Shown here piece after piece: positions 7,475 through 15,311 of a stretch of 35,366 bases of DNA; positions within the stretch are counted from its first letter, which is position 1; each line of letters begins with the position of its first letter. The stretch covers positions 1 through 35,366 of the forward strand of contig JAUVWO010000004.1 of assembly GCA_030604065.1 (NCBI GenBank), read 5' to 3'. The translations under genes were made by a program, and so were the position numbers. The notes below the pieces were generated by a model that was not told where the DNA came from, did not search any database, and worked only from the letters and a program-made list of their open reading frames with translations. Origin of the DNA: Methanomassiliicoccales archaeon. GTDB lineage: Archaea; Thermoplasmatota; Thermoplasmata; Methanomassiliicoccales; JAUVWO01.

Positions 7475-7735
7475 ATGAAGACCAAGACCAAGGAAAGGAC
7501 CCACGCCGGCGAGTGCGTGTCATGCTGGAAGCGGATCCCTGAGGAGAGGCTCCTCGAGGATCCAAACGAGCTGTTCTGCTCAGAGACTTGTGAACGCTTT
7601 GCCTATGGGCGGATGAACGTCCCCACGGGCAAGAAGCTGAAGGTTGTTCACACCTACAACCCAGGGCTGTGCCTGCTGTCCAACCGGGGCGAGCAGAGGT
7701 TCCTTCAGCGGGTCCGGATAGTGGATCTCGAATAG
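7475..7735 (+). CDS. small zinc-finger protein of the element
   Basis: 86 residues, ATG 7475 preceded by GAGAGGACGTGAG. Two cysteine pairs, CVSCWK near residue 14 and FCSETC near residue 36, form a treble-clef-like metal site; the rest is basic and beta-rich. Small zinc fingers of this kind are common in archaeal viruses and plasmids, where they usually regulate transcription; the exact role here is unknown. A 29-codon ORF (7389-7478) overlaps its start but is not supported further. Confidence 0.6.
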   Translation: MKTKTKERTHAGECVSCWKRIPEERLLEDPNELFCSETCERFAYGRMNVPTGKKLKVVHTYNPGLCLLSNRGEQRFLQRVRIVDLE

Positions 7736-7760
7736 GGATGATCGAACGAGGTGGGAAGGG

Positions 7761-8036
7761 ATGGGAACCAATAGCGGCAATGAGGAGCTCCTCGAGGATG
7801 TCCGGATACGTCTCGCCTTCTGGATCGACCGGAGGCTGGAGCTCACCGACTGCCCGCCATCGCTCAGCGAGATGGCAATGCGGTGCCAGGGCCTCTTCGG
7901 CGGCGACATCGAGGAGGCGCATCGCTTCATCGAGGGAGCGATCGAGGGCGGGCGTCTGCCCTTCTCTATGGTGGTCCGTGTCGAACCCGCTCCCCAGTGG
8001 CCGCTGTGGCCCGTGGCGGGAGGCCGGCCGTCTTGA
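7761..8036 (+). CDS. hypothetical protein of the element
   Basis: 91 residues, ATG 7761 with GGTGGGAAGGG upstream. Helical and acidic at the N-terminus (NEELLEDVRIRLAFWIDRRLEL), no known domain. Its TGA overlaps the TTG start of the following ribbon-helix-helix gene (TTGA), so the two are translationally coupled. The minus-strand ORFs of 205-241 aa across this block are composition shadows. Confidence 0.55.
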   Translation: MGTNSGNEELLEDVRIRLAFWIDRRLELTDCPPSLSEMAMRCQGLFGGDIEEAHRFIEGAIEGGRLPFSMVVRVEPAPQWPLWPVAGGRPS

Positions 8037-8389
8037 ACGGCAACGCACTGAAGGTGGTGTCGGCCAAGGTGGACCTGGAGCTGTTCGAGGACCTCGAGCG
8101 GGTGAGATCCCGCCTGCGTGTCCGGACGAGGAACGAGTTCATCGTCCGGGCCCTGGAGTTCTATGTCCATTCGTTCGATGAGGCCGTCGGGGATCAATTG
8201 TATACTATTCTGTCCGACCCAGAGCTGAAAGCCCGTTTACTTGCCGAGAAGGGCGGGCGTGATGGATCGGAATATGCAGAGACCTTGAACAAGCCCACCG
8301 GAACAGAGGGGATGACCGTTCCGGGCTCCGGGCCGGCATCAGGGGAGAGGGGAGGTGCCCGCTCGGGCGTTGATGACGGGAAGCCCTGA
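8033..8389 (+). CDS. ribbon-helix-helix (CopG/Arc-type) regulator
   Basis: 118 residues from TTG 8033, preceded by GGAGGCCGG; the longer track ORF (7883) begins inside the previous gene. Residues 6-45 (KVVSAKVDLELFEDLERV...RTRNEFIVRALEFYV) show the RHH pattern: one strand, a helix with a charged face, and a second helix starting at the R-N-E-F-I cap. RHH dimers bind operators through the strand and in archaeal elements usually control copy number or integrase expression. The C-terminal 60 residues are low-complexity and probably disordered. Confidence 0.7.
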   Translation: MNGNALKVVSAKVDLELFEDLERVRSRLRVRTRNEFIVRALEFYVHSFDEAVGDQLYTILSDPELKARLLAEKGGRDGSEYAETLNKPTGTEGMTVPGSGPASGERGGARSGVDDGKP

Positions 8390-8398
8390 GGAGTGATC

Positions 8399-8572
8399 AT
8401 GATGGAAGATAAGCTAAGCAAGCCCAGATGGAAGACCCGGGCGGTCATCCTGCGATGCCCGAACGACACGTTCCTGGAGGTCCTCAACCTGATGGAGCGG
8501 TACCCGGACTGCTACGTCGTCTACTCGAGGAGCAGCGACCACAAGCTGATGATCAATGAAGAGGGGTGGTGA
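8399..8572 (+). CDS. 57-residue hypothetical protein of the element
   Basis: Not in the ORF track. ATG 8399 (or 8402) lies 7 nt after GAGGAGTG, a strong ribosome-binding site, and the TGA abuts the ATG of the replication ATPase (TGAATG). The product has a basic N-terminus and an alpha/beta core (AVILRCPNDTFLEVLNLMERY). Spacing on both sides supports a real gene in the same operon; function unknown. Confidence 0.6.
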   Translation: MMEDKLSKPRWKTRAVILRCPNDTFLEVLNLMERYPDCYVVYSRSSDHKLMINEEGW

Positions 8573-9943
8573 ATGCTCACCGTCCCCATGATGCTGGACA
8601 ACTGGGAGGTCCGGCTGGATACCGCCCTGTGCATAGAGCCGTTCGAGGACGACGAGGGCCAGGGCCTGGCGGTCATCAACCATGAGCGCCGGCTGTTCAT
8701 CGAGGACCTCGACGTCCTGATGAAGGAGGGCGACAAGGTGAGGAACCGGGCGATCAAGGTCTTCGAGGACTGCTTCTGGAAGCTGCCCCGGAGGCCCTGC
8801 GTCGAACTTCCTGATCAGGATCTGCACACCGATGTGGTGAGATTCGTCTATGATCACATCGAGTTCACCGACGAGGGGTTCTACGAGGTGGTGGCCAGCT
8901 TCATACTGTGCTCCTACATCCCGGAGCTGCTGAGGTTCGCTCCCAGGATGATGTTCTACGGGCCCACCAGGTCGGGCAAGAGCCGGGCCCTGGACGTGCT
9001 CAGGCGCCTGAGCTACCGGGGATGGTGGCTGCTGGCCCCCACGGGAGCGGCGCTGTACCGCACGATCGAGGAGTATCATCCCACGGTGCTGATGGACGAG
9101 TACCAGGACATCGTGGGAGACCGCAGCATCGACGTCGACCTGGTGTTCAAGGGCGGATTCGAGCAGGACATCAGGATCCCCCGGGTGTCGTCGGACAACG
9201 GGAGCACGATCATGTTCAAGCCATACTCCCTGATGGCGATCGGAACCAAGAAGTTCCCTAAGGAGGACCTCATGAACCGGGCCTTCCAGATCAACATGAT
9301 GGAGAAGACCAGGGATCTCAGCCGGTTCATCGACGAGGATCGGGCGAAGGATCTGCGTGGGCGCTTGCTCGGGTTCAGGCTGAGAAGCCTCATCGACCCC
9401 GGCCCGGTGGCGGAGAGGACCGTGGAGGCCATCAGGCGGGCCTCTGAGCCAATGTTCTCCAAGGACCTCCGCTGCAACACGTTCCTGGATGACAGGAGCA
9501 TCGACATGGCCTCAGGGCTGCTCACCTCAGGCCTGATGTTCTGCGAGTGCGATGACACCCTCCGGCTGCTGATGGAGTCCCAGGAGATGTCCAAGGACGA
9601 GCTGCGGGACACTTTCGAGGCCCAATGCTTCAACGCCCTTGTAGACATGCTCGAGGACCGGGCCCGGGACTGCAGCATGACCGGGTGGAACATCCTCACC
9701 GACAAGGACAAGGAGGAGCTCCTCCTCGACATAAGCACCAAGGACATCGCCGACAGGCTCAATACCAACCTGATCGACCAGGGCAACGACCGCAAGAACC
9801 CGGTGAAGACCAGGAGCGTGACCAACTCCCTGAAGACCCTCGGCTTCAAATTCCGCTCCGGAACGGGCAATAGATCGTACCTCAAGGACGAGAACATGAT
9901 GTGGACCTTTTCCCGTAATTTTACCAAATTTACCGGGGAATGA
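8573..9943 (+). CDS. P-loop ATPase, probable replication helicase of the element
   Basis: 456 residues. Walker A is GPTRSGKS (residues 130-137) and Walker B TVLMDE (171-176), with a downstream Q/N-rich segment and GTKKF near residue 225 that fit a sensor-type AAA+ helicase core. About 110 residues precede the ATPase core, and a winged-helix-like tail (DIADRLN...TRSVTNSLKTLGF) follows. This layout matches DUF3631/D5-like replicative helicases of plasmids and viruses rather than a chromosomal protein. No primase active-site motif was identified. It is coupled to the small gene upstream, and a GTTAAC repeat cluster begins 20 nt downstream, consistent with a replication module. Confidence 0.65.
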   Translation: MLTVPMMLDNWEVRLDTALCIEPFEDDEGQGLAVINHERRLFIEDLDVLMKEGDKVRNRAIKVFEDCFWKLPRRPCVELPDQDLHTDVVRFVYDHIEFTDEGFYEVVASFILCSYIPELLRFAPRMMFYGPTRSGKSRALDVLRRLSYRGWWLLAPTGAALYRTIEEYHPTVLMDEYQDIVGDRSIDVDLVFKGGFEQDIRIPRVSSDNGSTIMFKPYSLMAIGTKKFPKEDLMNRAFQINMMEKTRDLSRFIDEDRAKDLRGRLLGFRLRSLIDPGPVAERTVEAIRRASEPMFSKDLRCNTFLDDRSIDMASGLLTSGLMFCECDDTLRLLMESQEMSKDELRDTFEAQCFNALVDMLEDRARDCSMTGWNILTDKDKEELLLDISTKDIADRLNTNLIDQGNDRKNPVKTRSVTNSLKTLGFKFRSGTGNRSYLKDENMMWTFSRNFTKFTGE

Positions 9944-9962
9944 GTTAGTTGAGGTCGATAAA

Positions 9963-10037
9963 GTTAACAAGGGAATTAACACGAAATCGGCTGTTAACTC
10001 GACAGCCAGATGTCCGAATAGTTAACAAGTTAACAAG
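9963..10037. repeat. GTTAAC repeat cluster, iteron-like
   Basis: GTTAAC at 9963, 9993, 10021 and 10029, plus ATTAAC at 9975; three copies extend to GTTAACAAG. It lies just after the helicase gene and before the integrase. Candidate origin iterons or recombinase arm sites. Confidence 0.45.
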
Positions 10038-10169
10038 AATGGGGTACACGGGGCAGGCCCCCCCGGAATGTCAATGATTATCATGTCCTCATGCCCTTCT
10101 AAGAATCGAGGCCCTAAGCATGTGCGAAAGGAGTCGGGCCTCGATCGTGCCGATCCGGAGGTGCGGGGG

Positions 10170-11183
10170 ATGAAGCTCGGGAGGTACCCCTTCGCCGCCG
10201 GGATCAAACATTACCTAGAGAGGAGGTACGGCGTTATCGCCGAGTCGACGTACAAGGAGGAGGATAGGAAGTTGAGGTACATTGCGAAGGTCTTCCGGGA
10301 TCTCAAGGACGAGGGAAGGATAAGGACGACCGACCCCCGGCACATCCGGAGGAAGGAGCTGCAGGAGTTCTTAGCGTGGATGAAGAGGGACGATCTCGAC
10401 CCGACAACGCAGGCCAAGTATCTGCAGTATCTCAAGAACTATCTCAAGTTCTTCCGCAACCACGTCTTCGAGGAGATGAAGGCCGACGGGGTTCGGTTCC
10501 CCAAGGCCACGACCAAGCCCATACGGGTGATAGGCAGGGGCGACCTGGACAGGATCTTCGAAACGGTGGAGCGTATGGGAGGCTGGCATGGTTCGGTGGC
10601 CACCGGCATGATCGCCCTGTACTTCGCCACCGGTGCGAGGCCGAAGGAGCTCCGGCTGGCCCACTTCGAGGACCTGGATCTCGAGAAGGGATGGCTGTTC
10701 ATCCGCCACCCCAAGGGCGAGGGGTCCTGGGCCGGCGGGTCCCAGGTCGCCATAATCAGGCCGGACGTCATGCGGTACGTCCGGATCTACCTGAGGGAGC
10801 GGGAGGCCCGCATCCAGGCCAGGGGCCTGAAGGAGGCCACATACCTGTTCCCGAACCTGTACCGGGGGAGCGACACGTTCTACTCGGCGAACAGCTTCAA
10901 CGTGATCAAGAGGAAGGTCGAGGACCTCTCCGGAGTGGACTTCAAGCTGAAGGACTTCCGCTCGACCCTGGCATCGGTCACGGTGATGAACGATCTCAGC
11001 CGCCTACCGGCGGTATCGGCACAATTGAGGCACACCAAACTTGAGACGACACAGAAGTTCTACGCAAGGATAGAACAGGGTGTCGCCGGGAAGCAGCTGG
11101 AGGATGTCTGGAAGGAGTCTCCGGTCAGAAGCGCCAAAAAGCCGTTTATTGAAAATAAATTTGACTACACTGGGTATGCATAA
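10170..11183 (+). CDS. tyrosine recombinase/integrase next to tRNA-Val
   Basis: 337 residues from ATG 10170, chosen because GGAGGTG lies 6 nt upstream; the track start at 10068 has none. An N-terminal SAM-like core-binding domain (about 5-110) precedes the catalytic domain. Active-site residues: Arg157 (GARPKEL), Lys182 (HPKGEGS), Arg264 (LKDFRST), Arg287/His288 (LRHTKLE) and Tyr298 (KFYARI). The usual His of H-x-x-R is Lys261. The TAA ends at 11183, directly before the CCA of the tRNA-Val gene, so it probably inserted the element at that tRNA's 3' end. No second copy of the tRNA end was found to the left within the window. Confidence 0.85.
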   Translation: MKLGRYPFAAGIKHYLERRYGVIAESTYKEEDRKLRYIAKVFRDLKDEGRIRTTDPRHIRRKELQEFLAWMKRDDLDPTTQAKYLQYLKNYLKFFRNHVFEEMKADGVRFPKATTKPIRVIGRGDLDRIFETVERMGGWHGSVATGMIALYFATGARPKELRLAHFEDLDLEKGWLFIRHPKGEGSWAGGSQVAIIRPDVMRYVRIYLREREARIQARGLKEATYLFPNLYRGSDTFYSANSFNVIKRKVEDLSGVDFKLKDFRSTLASVTVMNDLSRLPAVSAQLRHTKLETTQKFYARIEQGVAGKQLEDVWKESPVRSAKKPFIENKFDYTGYA

Positions 11184-11186
11184 TGG

Positions 11187-11281
11187 TGGGCCCGTCCGGA
11201 TTTGAACCGGAGATCTTTGCCGTTTTCAGACGTACTCCACGTCTTGTGAAGGCAACGTCATAACCACTAGACCACGGGCCC
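11187..11281 (-). tRNA. tRNA-Val(CAC) with 22-nt intron
   Basis: Acceptor GGGCCCG/CGGGCCC, T-arm TCCGG-TTCAAAT-CCGGA, anticodon stem TTGCC/GGCAA and loop TTCACA-C with anticodon CAC. An intron at 37/38 (11223-11244) contains a perfect AGACGT/ACGTCT hairpin, typical of a bulge-helix-bulge splice site. CCA is genome-encoded at 11184-11186, immediately next to the integrase stop codon. Confidence 0.93.
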
Positions 11282-11406
11282 TTGGGCACTCACAAGGATT
11301 ATTGGACCGGTATAAGTCCTTTGTGGTAAAGGTAGCCAGTCCCTTGTTTCGAGGGCCGTCGACACCTTAAAGGGGAGGCAGAGACGATACATTGGATGGA
11401 GAGGAT

Positions 11407-11751
11407 ATGAGAGGTAGAACGATAATAGCGATACTCATCGTAGCCGTCTTGGCGACCACCGGATGCCTGGGGATCACTGGGCCGTCATGTGAGCTCACCG
11501 CAGACCGCACCCAGGGCCCCGCGGTCCTGCACGTGACCTTCACTTTGGGGGTCAGTGCGGGAAGCGATGCCATATCCTCATGGAGTTTGGACTTCAATGG
11601 GGATGGTAACATAGATTTTAGCGGCACCGGTGATCCGCCAGGTACGTGGGCTTACGACTACTTCGAGCCAGGAGAGTACGAGGCCAGGTTCCAGGTCGAG
11701 GATGCTGGCGGCAGAACCTGCGAGAGCACGCTGACCATCATCGTCAGTTGA
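11407..11751 (+). CDS. secreted PKD-domain lipoprotein
   Basis: 114 residues from ATG 11407 (the track TTG at 11392 lacks a ribosome-binding site). Signal sequence with a lipobox-like LATTGC: the Cys near residue 19 is a plausible lipid anchor. A single PKD-like beta-sandwich follows, with SLDFNGDGNIDFSG, the W-Y-Y aromatic run (TWAYDYFEPG) and FQVEDAGG. PKD domains occur in archaeal surface proteins and mediate protein or polysaccharide contacts. It stands alone between tRNA-Val and the ATPase operon. The exported location is inferred from the signal. Confidence 0.7.
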   Translation: MRGRTIIAILIVAVLATTGCLGITGPSCELTADRTQGPAVLHVTFTLGVSAGSDAISSWSLDFNGDGNIDFSGTGDPPGTWAYDYFEPGEYEARFQVEDAGGRTCESTLTIIVS

Positions 11752-11763
11752 GCCAGCCACCTA

Positions 11764-12480
11764 TCAGTCAGAGATGGTCTGGGTAGCGGTGAATATGCCG
11801 TCATTGAATAGCAGTGAGTAGTGACCGGTGTGGTGATTGGTGCTTCGCATCTTGATCACTCTTATGCGGCGCTGGATGTCTGTCTCCGACATCTCCACCA
11901 GTTTGAGGCTGATGATGGCGTCGGCCAGGTATCCCTCATGGGAGCTGGCGTCGAACATGCGGTCTGGATCCGCCTCCTTGATAAGTATGCTGGTCAAGTC
12001 CAGATCCCGAAACCATTCGAATAGGTGGAAGAGCTCGTCCCTTTGGTCATCCACCATGCCGCTAGCCACCTCAAGAACGTCCAGGGAATCGACCACGATC
12101 AGGTCGTAGCCTCCGTTGTCCATCAGATTCTCAGTGTACATCTTGAATAGTTGCATCCATGTCCCCGAGGTCCCGATCTGCCGTAGGTTCTTGCGGATGA
12201 GTCCCAGGTCCAGTATGTCCAGGTTCTCGGCCACTTCGTCATGGTCCATTCCTAAGACAGCCATCTGGGTAAGCAGGTTATTCCTTGATTGTTCCAGGGA
12301 GATGTACAAACCCCGTTTTCCCGCGCTTGCATTGCGGAACAGGATGCTGTAGGCCAACGATGTTTTCATAGTACCGGGTGTTCCGGTGAGCAGTACCACC
12401 TGTCCAGTGGGAATGCCACCCTGGATATCTTCATCGAATCGTCTGATATAGGTTCGAATACGATGGATGTCGGGCCTCAT
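11764..12480 (-). CDS. KaiC/GvpD-like RecA-fold ATPase, third of three
   Basis: 238 residues from ATG 12480 (TTG 12495 is possible). Walker A is GTPGTMKTS and Walker B LIVVDSLDVL, placing it in the single-domain KaiC-like archaeal RecA superfamily. The PGxMK[ST] form of the P-loop is shared with its two neighbours, as is the C-terminal HYSLLFNDGIF. Such proteins are ATP-driven signalling or regulatory factors (GvpD, FlaH and KaiC relatives); the actual partner is unknown. It is last in the operon 14455>13745>13737>12532>12480, so the three paralogues are probably co-expressed and may form mixed hexamers. Confidence 0.8.
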   Translation of the reverse strand: MRPDIHRIRTYIRRFDEDIQGGIPTGQVVLLTGTPGTMKTSLAYSILFRNASAGKRGLYISLEQSRNNLLTQMAVLGMDHDEVAENLDILDLGLIRKNLRQIGTSGTWMQLFKMYTENLMDNGGYDLIVVDSLDVLEVASGMVDDQRDELFHLFEWFRDLDLTSILIKEADPDRMFDASSHEGYLADAIISLKLVEMSETDIQRRIRVIKMRSTNHHTGHYSLLFNDGIFTATQTISD

Positions 12481-12531
12481 GAGAACGGTACCCAATCACC
12501 TATCGATTGGATAAGGTTTTGGATGCCCCCT

Positions 12532-13737
12532 CTAGAACGATGGGGCAATGGGAACAGATAATATGAGCTCCCCTTTCTCGTAATGGAAGCTTTGGTAACG
12601 GGTGTCGTTCCGATTGCCGCGCATCTTCAGGCACCTCATCCAGCGTTGCATCGCACTCGGCGATGTCTGACGCATTCTCAGCTCAATGACGCCGTCAGCG
12701 AGGTAGATGTCATCCTCCTCCCCGATCCCCCTGGTATCGACACTGGTCTCGCTTATAAGAAGACTGGTCACCCCCATGCCCGATAGGTGGTCGAACAGCG
12801 CCCTCACATCCTGTCTGGTGTACTCGAAGCCGGATATCGCTTTGAAAGCCTCTAGTGAATCAAGGACCAGCATGCTGAACCCGGGGGTCTCGTGCACTTT
12901 TGTTATGTGGTCCATGATAACCCGTCGCCAGTTTCCTTCAGAGTCCTCGCGTCTGAGGTCGACCATGTCTGATAGCATGATATTGTCACTGACATCCATG
13001 CCCATCTTATTCATCTGCCTGGCGAGCGAGGACGCCCTTTGTTCCAATGACATGTAGAGGCACTGTTTTCCATCAGCTGCCGCTTTGGCCAGTATATGAT
13101 AGCAAAACGTGGACTTCATGGTGCCGGGGGCACCACTGACCAGGATCACGTGGCCTATTGGGATCCCTCCGCCTAACAGGGAGTCCAGCTTGGGGTTATG
13201 GGTGGCAATGACCTCGAAACCGCCCGGTTCGCGCCCCATGTGCAGCTGGGCATTCAGCCTGCTGGCGATCATAGGCATCAACCGTTGGATCACATAGTCC
13301 TCGGCGGCCAGCGTCTCCATCTCTCGGATACTGGTGGGTTCGGGAGGTATCAGTTCCGCCTGTAACTGTCTCAGCGACTGTTCCCTCTGGTCCAATTCCT
13401 CGATGGTCTCCTCCAGAGAGGTCGCATCCTCCTCCATCTGGTTGTAGATGTCATCGATCTCCTTCTCCTTGGACTTGAGGAGGCGCTCCTTGGCATCTAG
13501 CTGTTCACGGAGCTTCTCCAGCTTCGTCTCATTCTCCAACAGATCGTTGCTGGCGAATTTGGAGGCTTCGTAGCCTTGATTGCTCACGGTCTTGAGATTA
13601 TATCGATCCGAGGCCTTGTTTCCTTTTAGGTACTGCGTTCTGTTCAGCATCTCACCGCAACGGTGACACTGGAGATCCGCTGGTCGCACGCCCGAGCCGC
13701 ATCGGGGACACTCGAATTGGTTGATATCGATCGACAT
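12532..13737 (-). CDS. zinc ribbon, coiled coil and KaiC-like ATPase fusion
   Basis: 401 residues in three parts: an N-terminal zinc ribbon (CPRCG at about 10 and CHRCG at about 25), a coiled coil over residues 65-125 (ETKLEKLREQLDAKERLL onward), and a RecA-fold ATPase with Walker A SGAPGTMKST and Walker B MLVLDSLEAF. The ATPase is closely related in motif to the flanking genes. The ribbon and coiled coil suggest it scaffolds or recruits the single-domain paralogues. It ends in TAG; the next in-frame stop is TGA 12 codons later. The start lies 7 nt after the stop of the upstream paralogue. Confidence 0.8.
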   Translation of the reverse strand: MSIDINQFECPRCGSGVRPADLQCHRCGEMLNRTQYLKGNKASDRYNLKTVSNQGYEASKFASNDLLENETKLEKLREQLDAKERLLKSKEKEIDDIYNQMEEDATSLEETIEELDQREQSLRQLQAELIPPEPTSIREMETLAAEDYVIQRLMPMIASRLNAQLHMGREPGGFEVIATHNPKLDSLLGGGIPIGHVILVSGAPGTMKSTFCYHILAKAAADGKQCLYMSLEQRASSLARQMNKMGMDVSDNIMLSDMVDLRREDSEGNWRRVIMDHITKVHETPGFSMLVLDSLEAFKAISGFEYTRQDVRALFDHLSGMGVTSLLISETSVDTRGIGEEDDIYLADGVIELRMRQTSPSAMQRWMRCLKMRGNRNDTRYQSFHYEKGELILSVPIAPSF

Positions 13738-13744
13738 GCTACCA

Positions 13745-14455
13745 TCACTCGCTGATGACCTTGGCTATCTGGAACTGGCCGTCATTGAATAGCAGGGAGT
13801 AATATGAGGTATCGTGGTGAGTCTCACGCATCTTGAGGCAGCGTATTCGGCGCTGCACTTCGATCTCCCGTACCAGATGCATCTTGAGTCCAATGATGCC
13901 GTCCGAGAGATAGCCCTCGTCGTAGCTCCCTTCTAGGATGCGGTCGGGGAGTATCTCGGATATGAGCAAGGTAGTGATCCCTAGCTCCCGCATCCACTCG
14001 AACAGGTAGAATAGATCGGTTCGGCTGTTGCCGATGCCGGACATGGTCTCAAGGACCTCTAGCGAGTCAATGGCCAGGAACTCGAACCCTTCTTTGGCCA
14101 CTAGTTGGCCAAGGTAGGTCTTGAAGATGTGAAGCCAGGATCCGGGACCTGAGTTTTCCCCCAGACCTTCGTTTATGACTCCCAGGTCCAATACGGCCAG
14201 GGTGTCCTTGACCTCATCCATGTCCATGCCCAAGCGGGCCATCTGTCGTACCATTGAGGAACGTGACTGCTCTAGGGTGAGATACAGCCCCTTGCGTCCG
14301 TCCCGCTTCGCTTGGTTGAAGAGAACATAGAACGCCAGTGACGACTTCATCGCCCCAGGGGTTCCCGACACTAGAACTACATGCCCTTTTGGAATGCCCC
14401 CCTCGATAAGCTCATCGAAGCCTTTCACATAGGTCTTGACCCTATCCTGTTCCAT
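13745..14455 (-). CDS. KaiC/GvpD-like RecA-fold ATPase, first of three
   Basis: 236 residues; the ATG follows GGAGGA. Walker A SGTPGAMKSS, Walker B FLAIDSLEVLE, and the C-terminal SYYSLLFNDGQF shared with the 11764 gene. Same family and caveats as the other two. A T-rich stretch (CTTTTTTATC) about 50 nt upstream may be the operon promoter. The position between an element integration site and central carbon genes gives no direct functional clue. Confidence 0.8.
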   Translation of the reverse strand: MEQDRVKTYVKGFDELIEGGIPKGHVVLVSGTPGAMKSSLAFYVLFNQAKRDGRKGLYLTLEQSRSSMVRQMARLGMDMDEVKDTLAVLDLGVINEGLGENSGPGSWLHIFKTYLGQLVAKEGFEFLAIDSLEVLETMSGIGNSRTDLFYLFEWMRELGITTLLISEILPDRILEGSYDEGYLSDGIIGLKMHLVREIEVQRRIRCLKMRETHHDTSYYSLLFNDGQFQIAKVISE

Positions 14456-14531
14456 CGTGTTCCTCCGACCTCAAAGGCAACTATGCCCCGTTCTGATAAA
14501 AAAGCTTCCAGTTCGTTCTTGAGATTGATAA

Positions 14532-15227
14532 TCAGACGTCGCCTCTCAGCAGCACCTTGCGCACGTGCTTGCGGGCGAGCTTGGCCATGTCAAGCATACG
14601 CTGCCCTGTGTAAGGATCAAGCAGCGATAGCTTGGGATCAAGGGTAGTGCCAGGCACGAACTGCTGCAGCACGTACTTCCTAGCACCAGTGATGGCCCGG
14701 GCAATGTCCTCCACGTCTCCCTCCTTGAGCAGTATCGGGACCACGGTGGTGCGGAACTCGTAGTCCACTCCAGATGACATGATGATGTCGATGCTCCTGT
14801 GGATGGCGCCTAGATCTGGTTCCACTCCGCACAGGGATGTGTATCTGTTGTCCAATGGTGCCTTGACGTCCATGGCCACATAATCCACCAAACCTGCGCC
14901 CAAGAGGTCGTCAAGCACTTCTGGGCGGGTGCCGTTGGTGTCCAACTTGATCTTCATACCGAGGCCCCGCAGCCACTTGATCAGTTGGAGTAGATCCGGT
15001 TGCAGGGTGGGCTCTCCCCCGGTGATCACCACGCCATCGAGGAAGTCGGAGTGTTCCACTAGGTACGTCTCCACTGCTTCCATGTCCACCTTGCCGGACT
15101 CGCCCATGACCAGATCGGCGTTCTGGCAGAATGGGCAGCGGAAGTTGCATCCCGGTAGGAACAGCACCGCCGATACCATGCCATCCCAATCTAGCAGGGA
15201 GGTTTTGAGGAATCCCGCAACACGCAT
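14532..15227 (-). CDS. radical SAM activating enzyme (NrdG/PflA-like)
   Basis: 231 residues from ATG 15227, chosen because GGAGGTT is immediately upstream (the track starts 11 codons earlier). CNFRCPFCQN is the C-x3-C-x2-C [4Fe-4S] and SAM site; TGGEPT and KLDTNG are further radical-SAM motifs. Proteins of this type are annotated in archaea as anaerobic ribonucleotide reductase activases and generate a glycyl radical on a partner enzyme. No ribonucleotide reductase or other glycyl-radical enzyme is in the window, so the partner is unassigned. It is divergent from PEP carboxylase across 84 nt. Confidence 0.8.
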   Translation of the reverse strand: MRVAGFLKTSLLDWDGMVSAVLFLPGCNFRCPFCQNADLVMGESGKVDMEAVETYLVEHSDFLDGVVITGGEPTLQPDLLQLIKWLRGLGMKIKLDTNGTRPEVLDDLLGAGLVDYVAMDVKAPLDNRYTSLCGVEPDLGAIHRSIDIIMSSGVDYEFRTTVVPILLKEGDVEDIARAITGARKYVLQQFVPGTTLDPKLSLLDPYTGQRMLDMAKLARKHVRKVLLRGDV

Positions 15228-15282
15228 CCAACCTCCATGGGTGGTTTGATGCTTGAACATTATCCCGTGACAGCAGAAAAGA

Positions 15283-15290
15283 TTTTATCC
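15283..15290 (+). promoter_or_regulatory. TATA-like box of PEP carboxylase
   Basis: TTTTATCC about 27 nt before the ATG at 15312 predicts a transcript starting close to the GGGGTGA ribosome-binding site. Confidence 0.4.
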
Positions 15291-15311
15291 TGTGAATGTC
15301 AGGGGTGACCC

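Noticed and set aside
7323-8197. 241- and 205-aa minus-strand ORFs
   Set aside because: They overlap each other and cover genes with ribosome-binding sites and coupled starts on the plus strand. Composition is arginine/serine-rich with no motifs.
9076-9927. 283-aa minus-strand ORF
   Set aside because: It is the reverse-strand shadow of the element ATPase (8573-9943), made open by GC-rich codon bias. It has a serine-rich composition and no domain.
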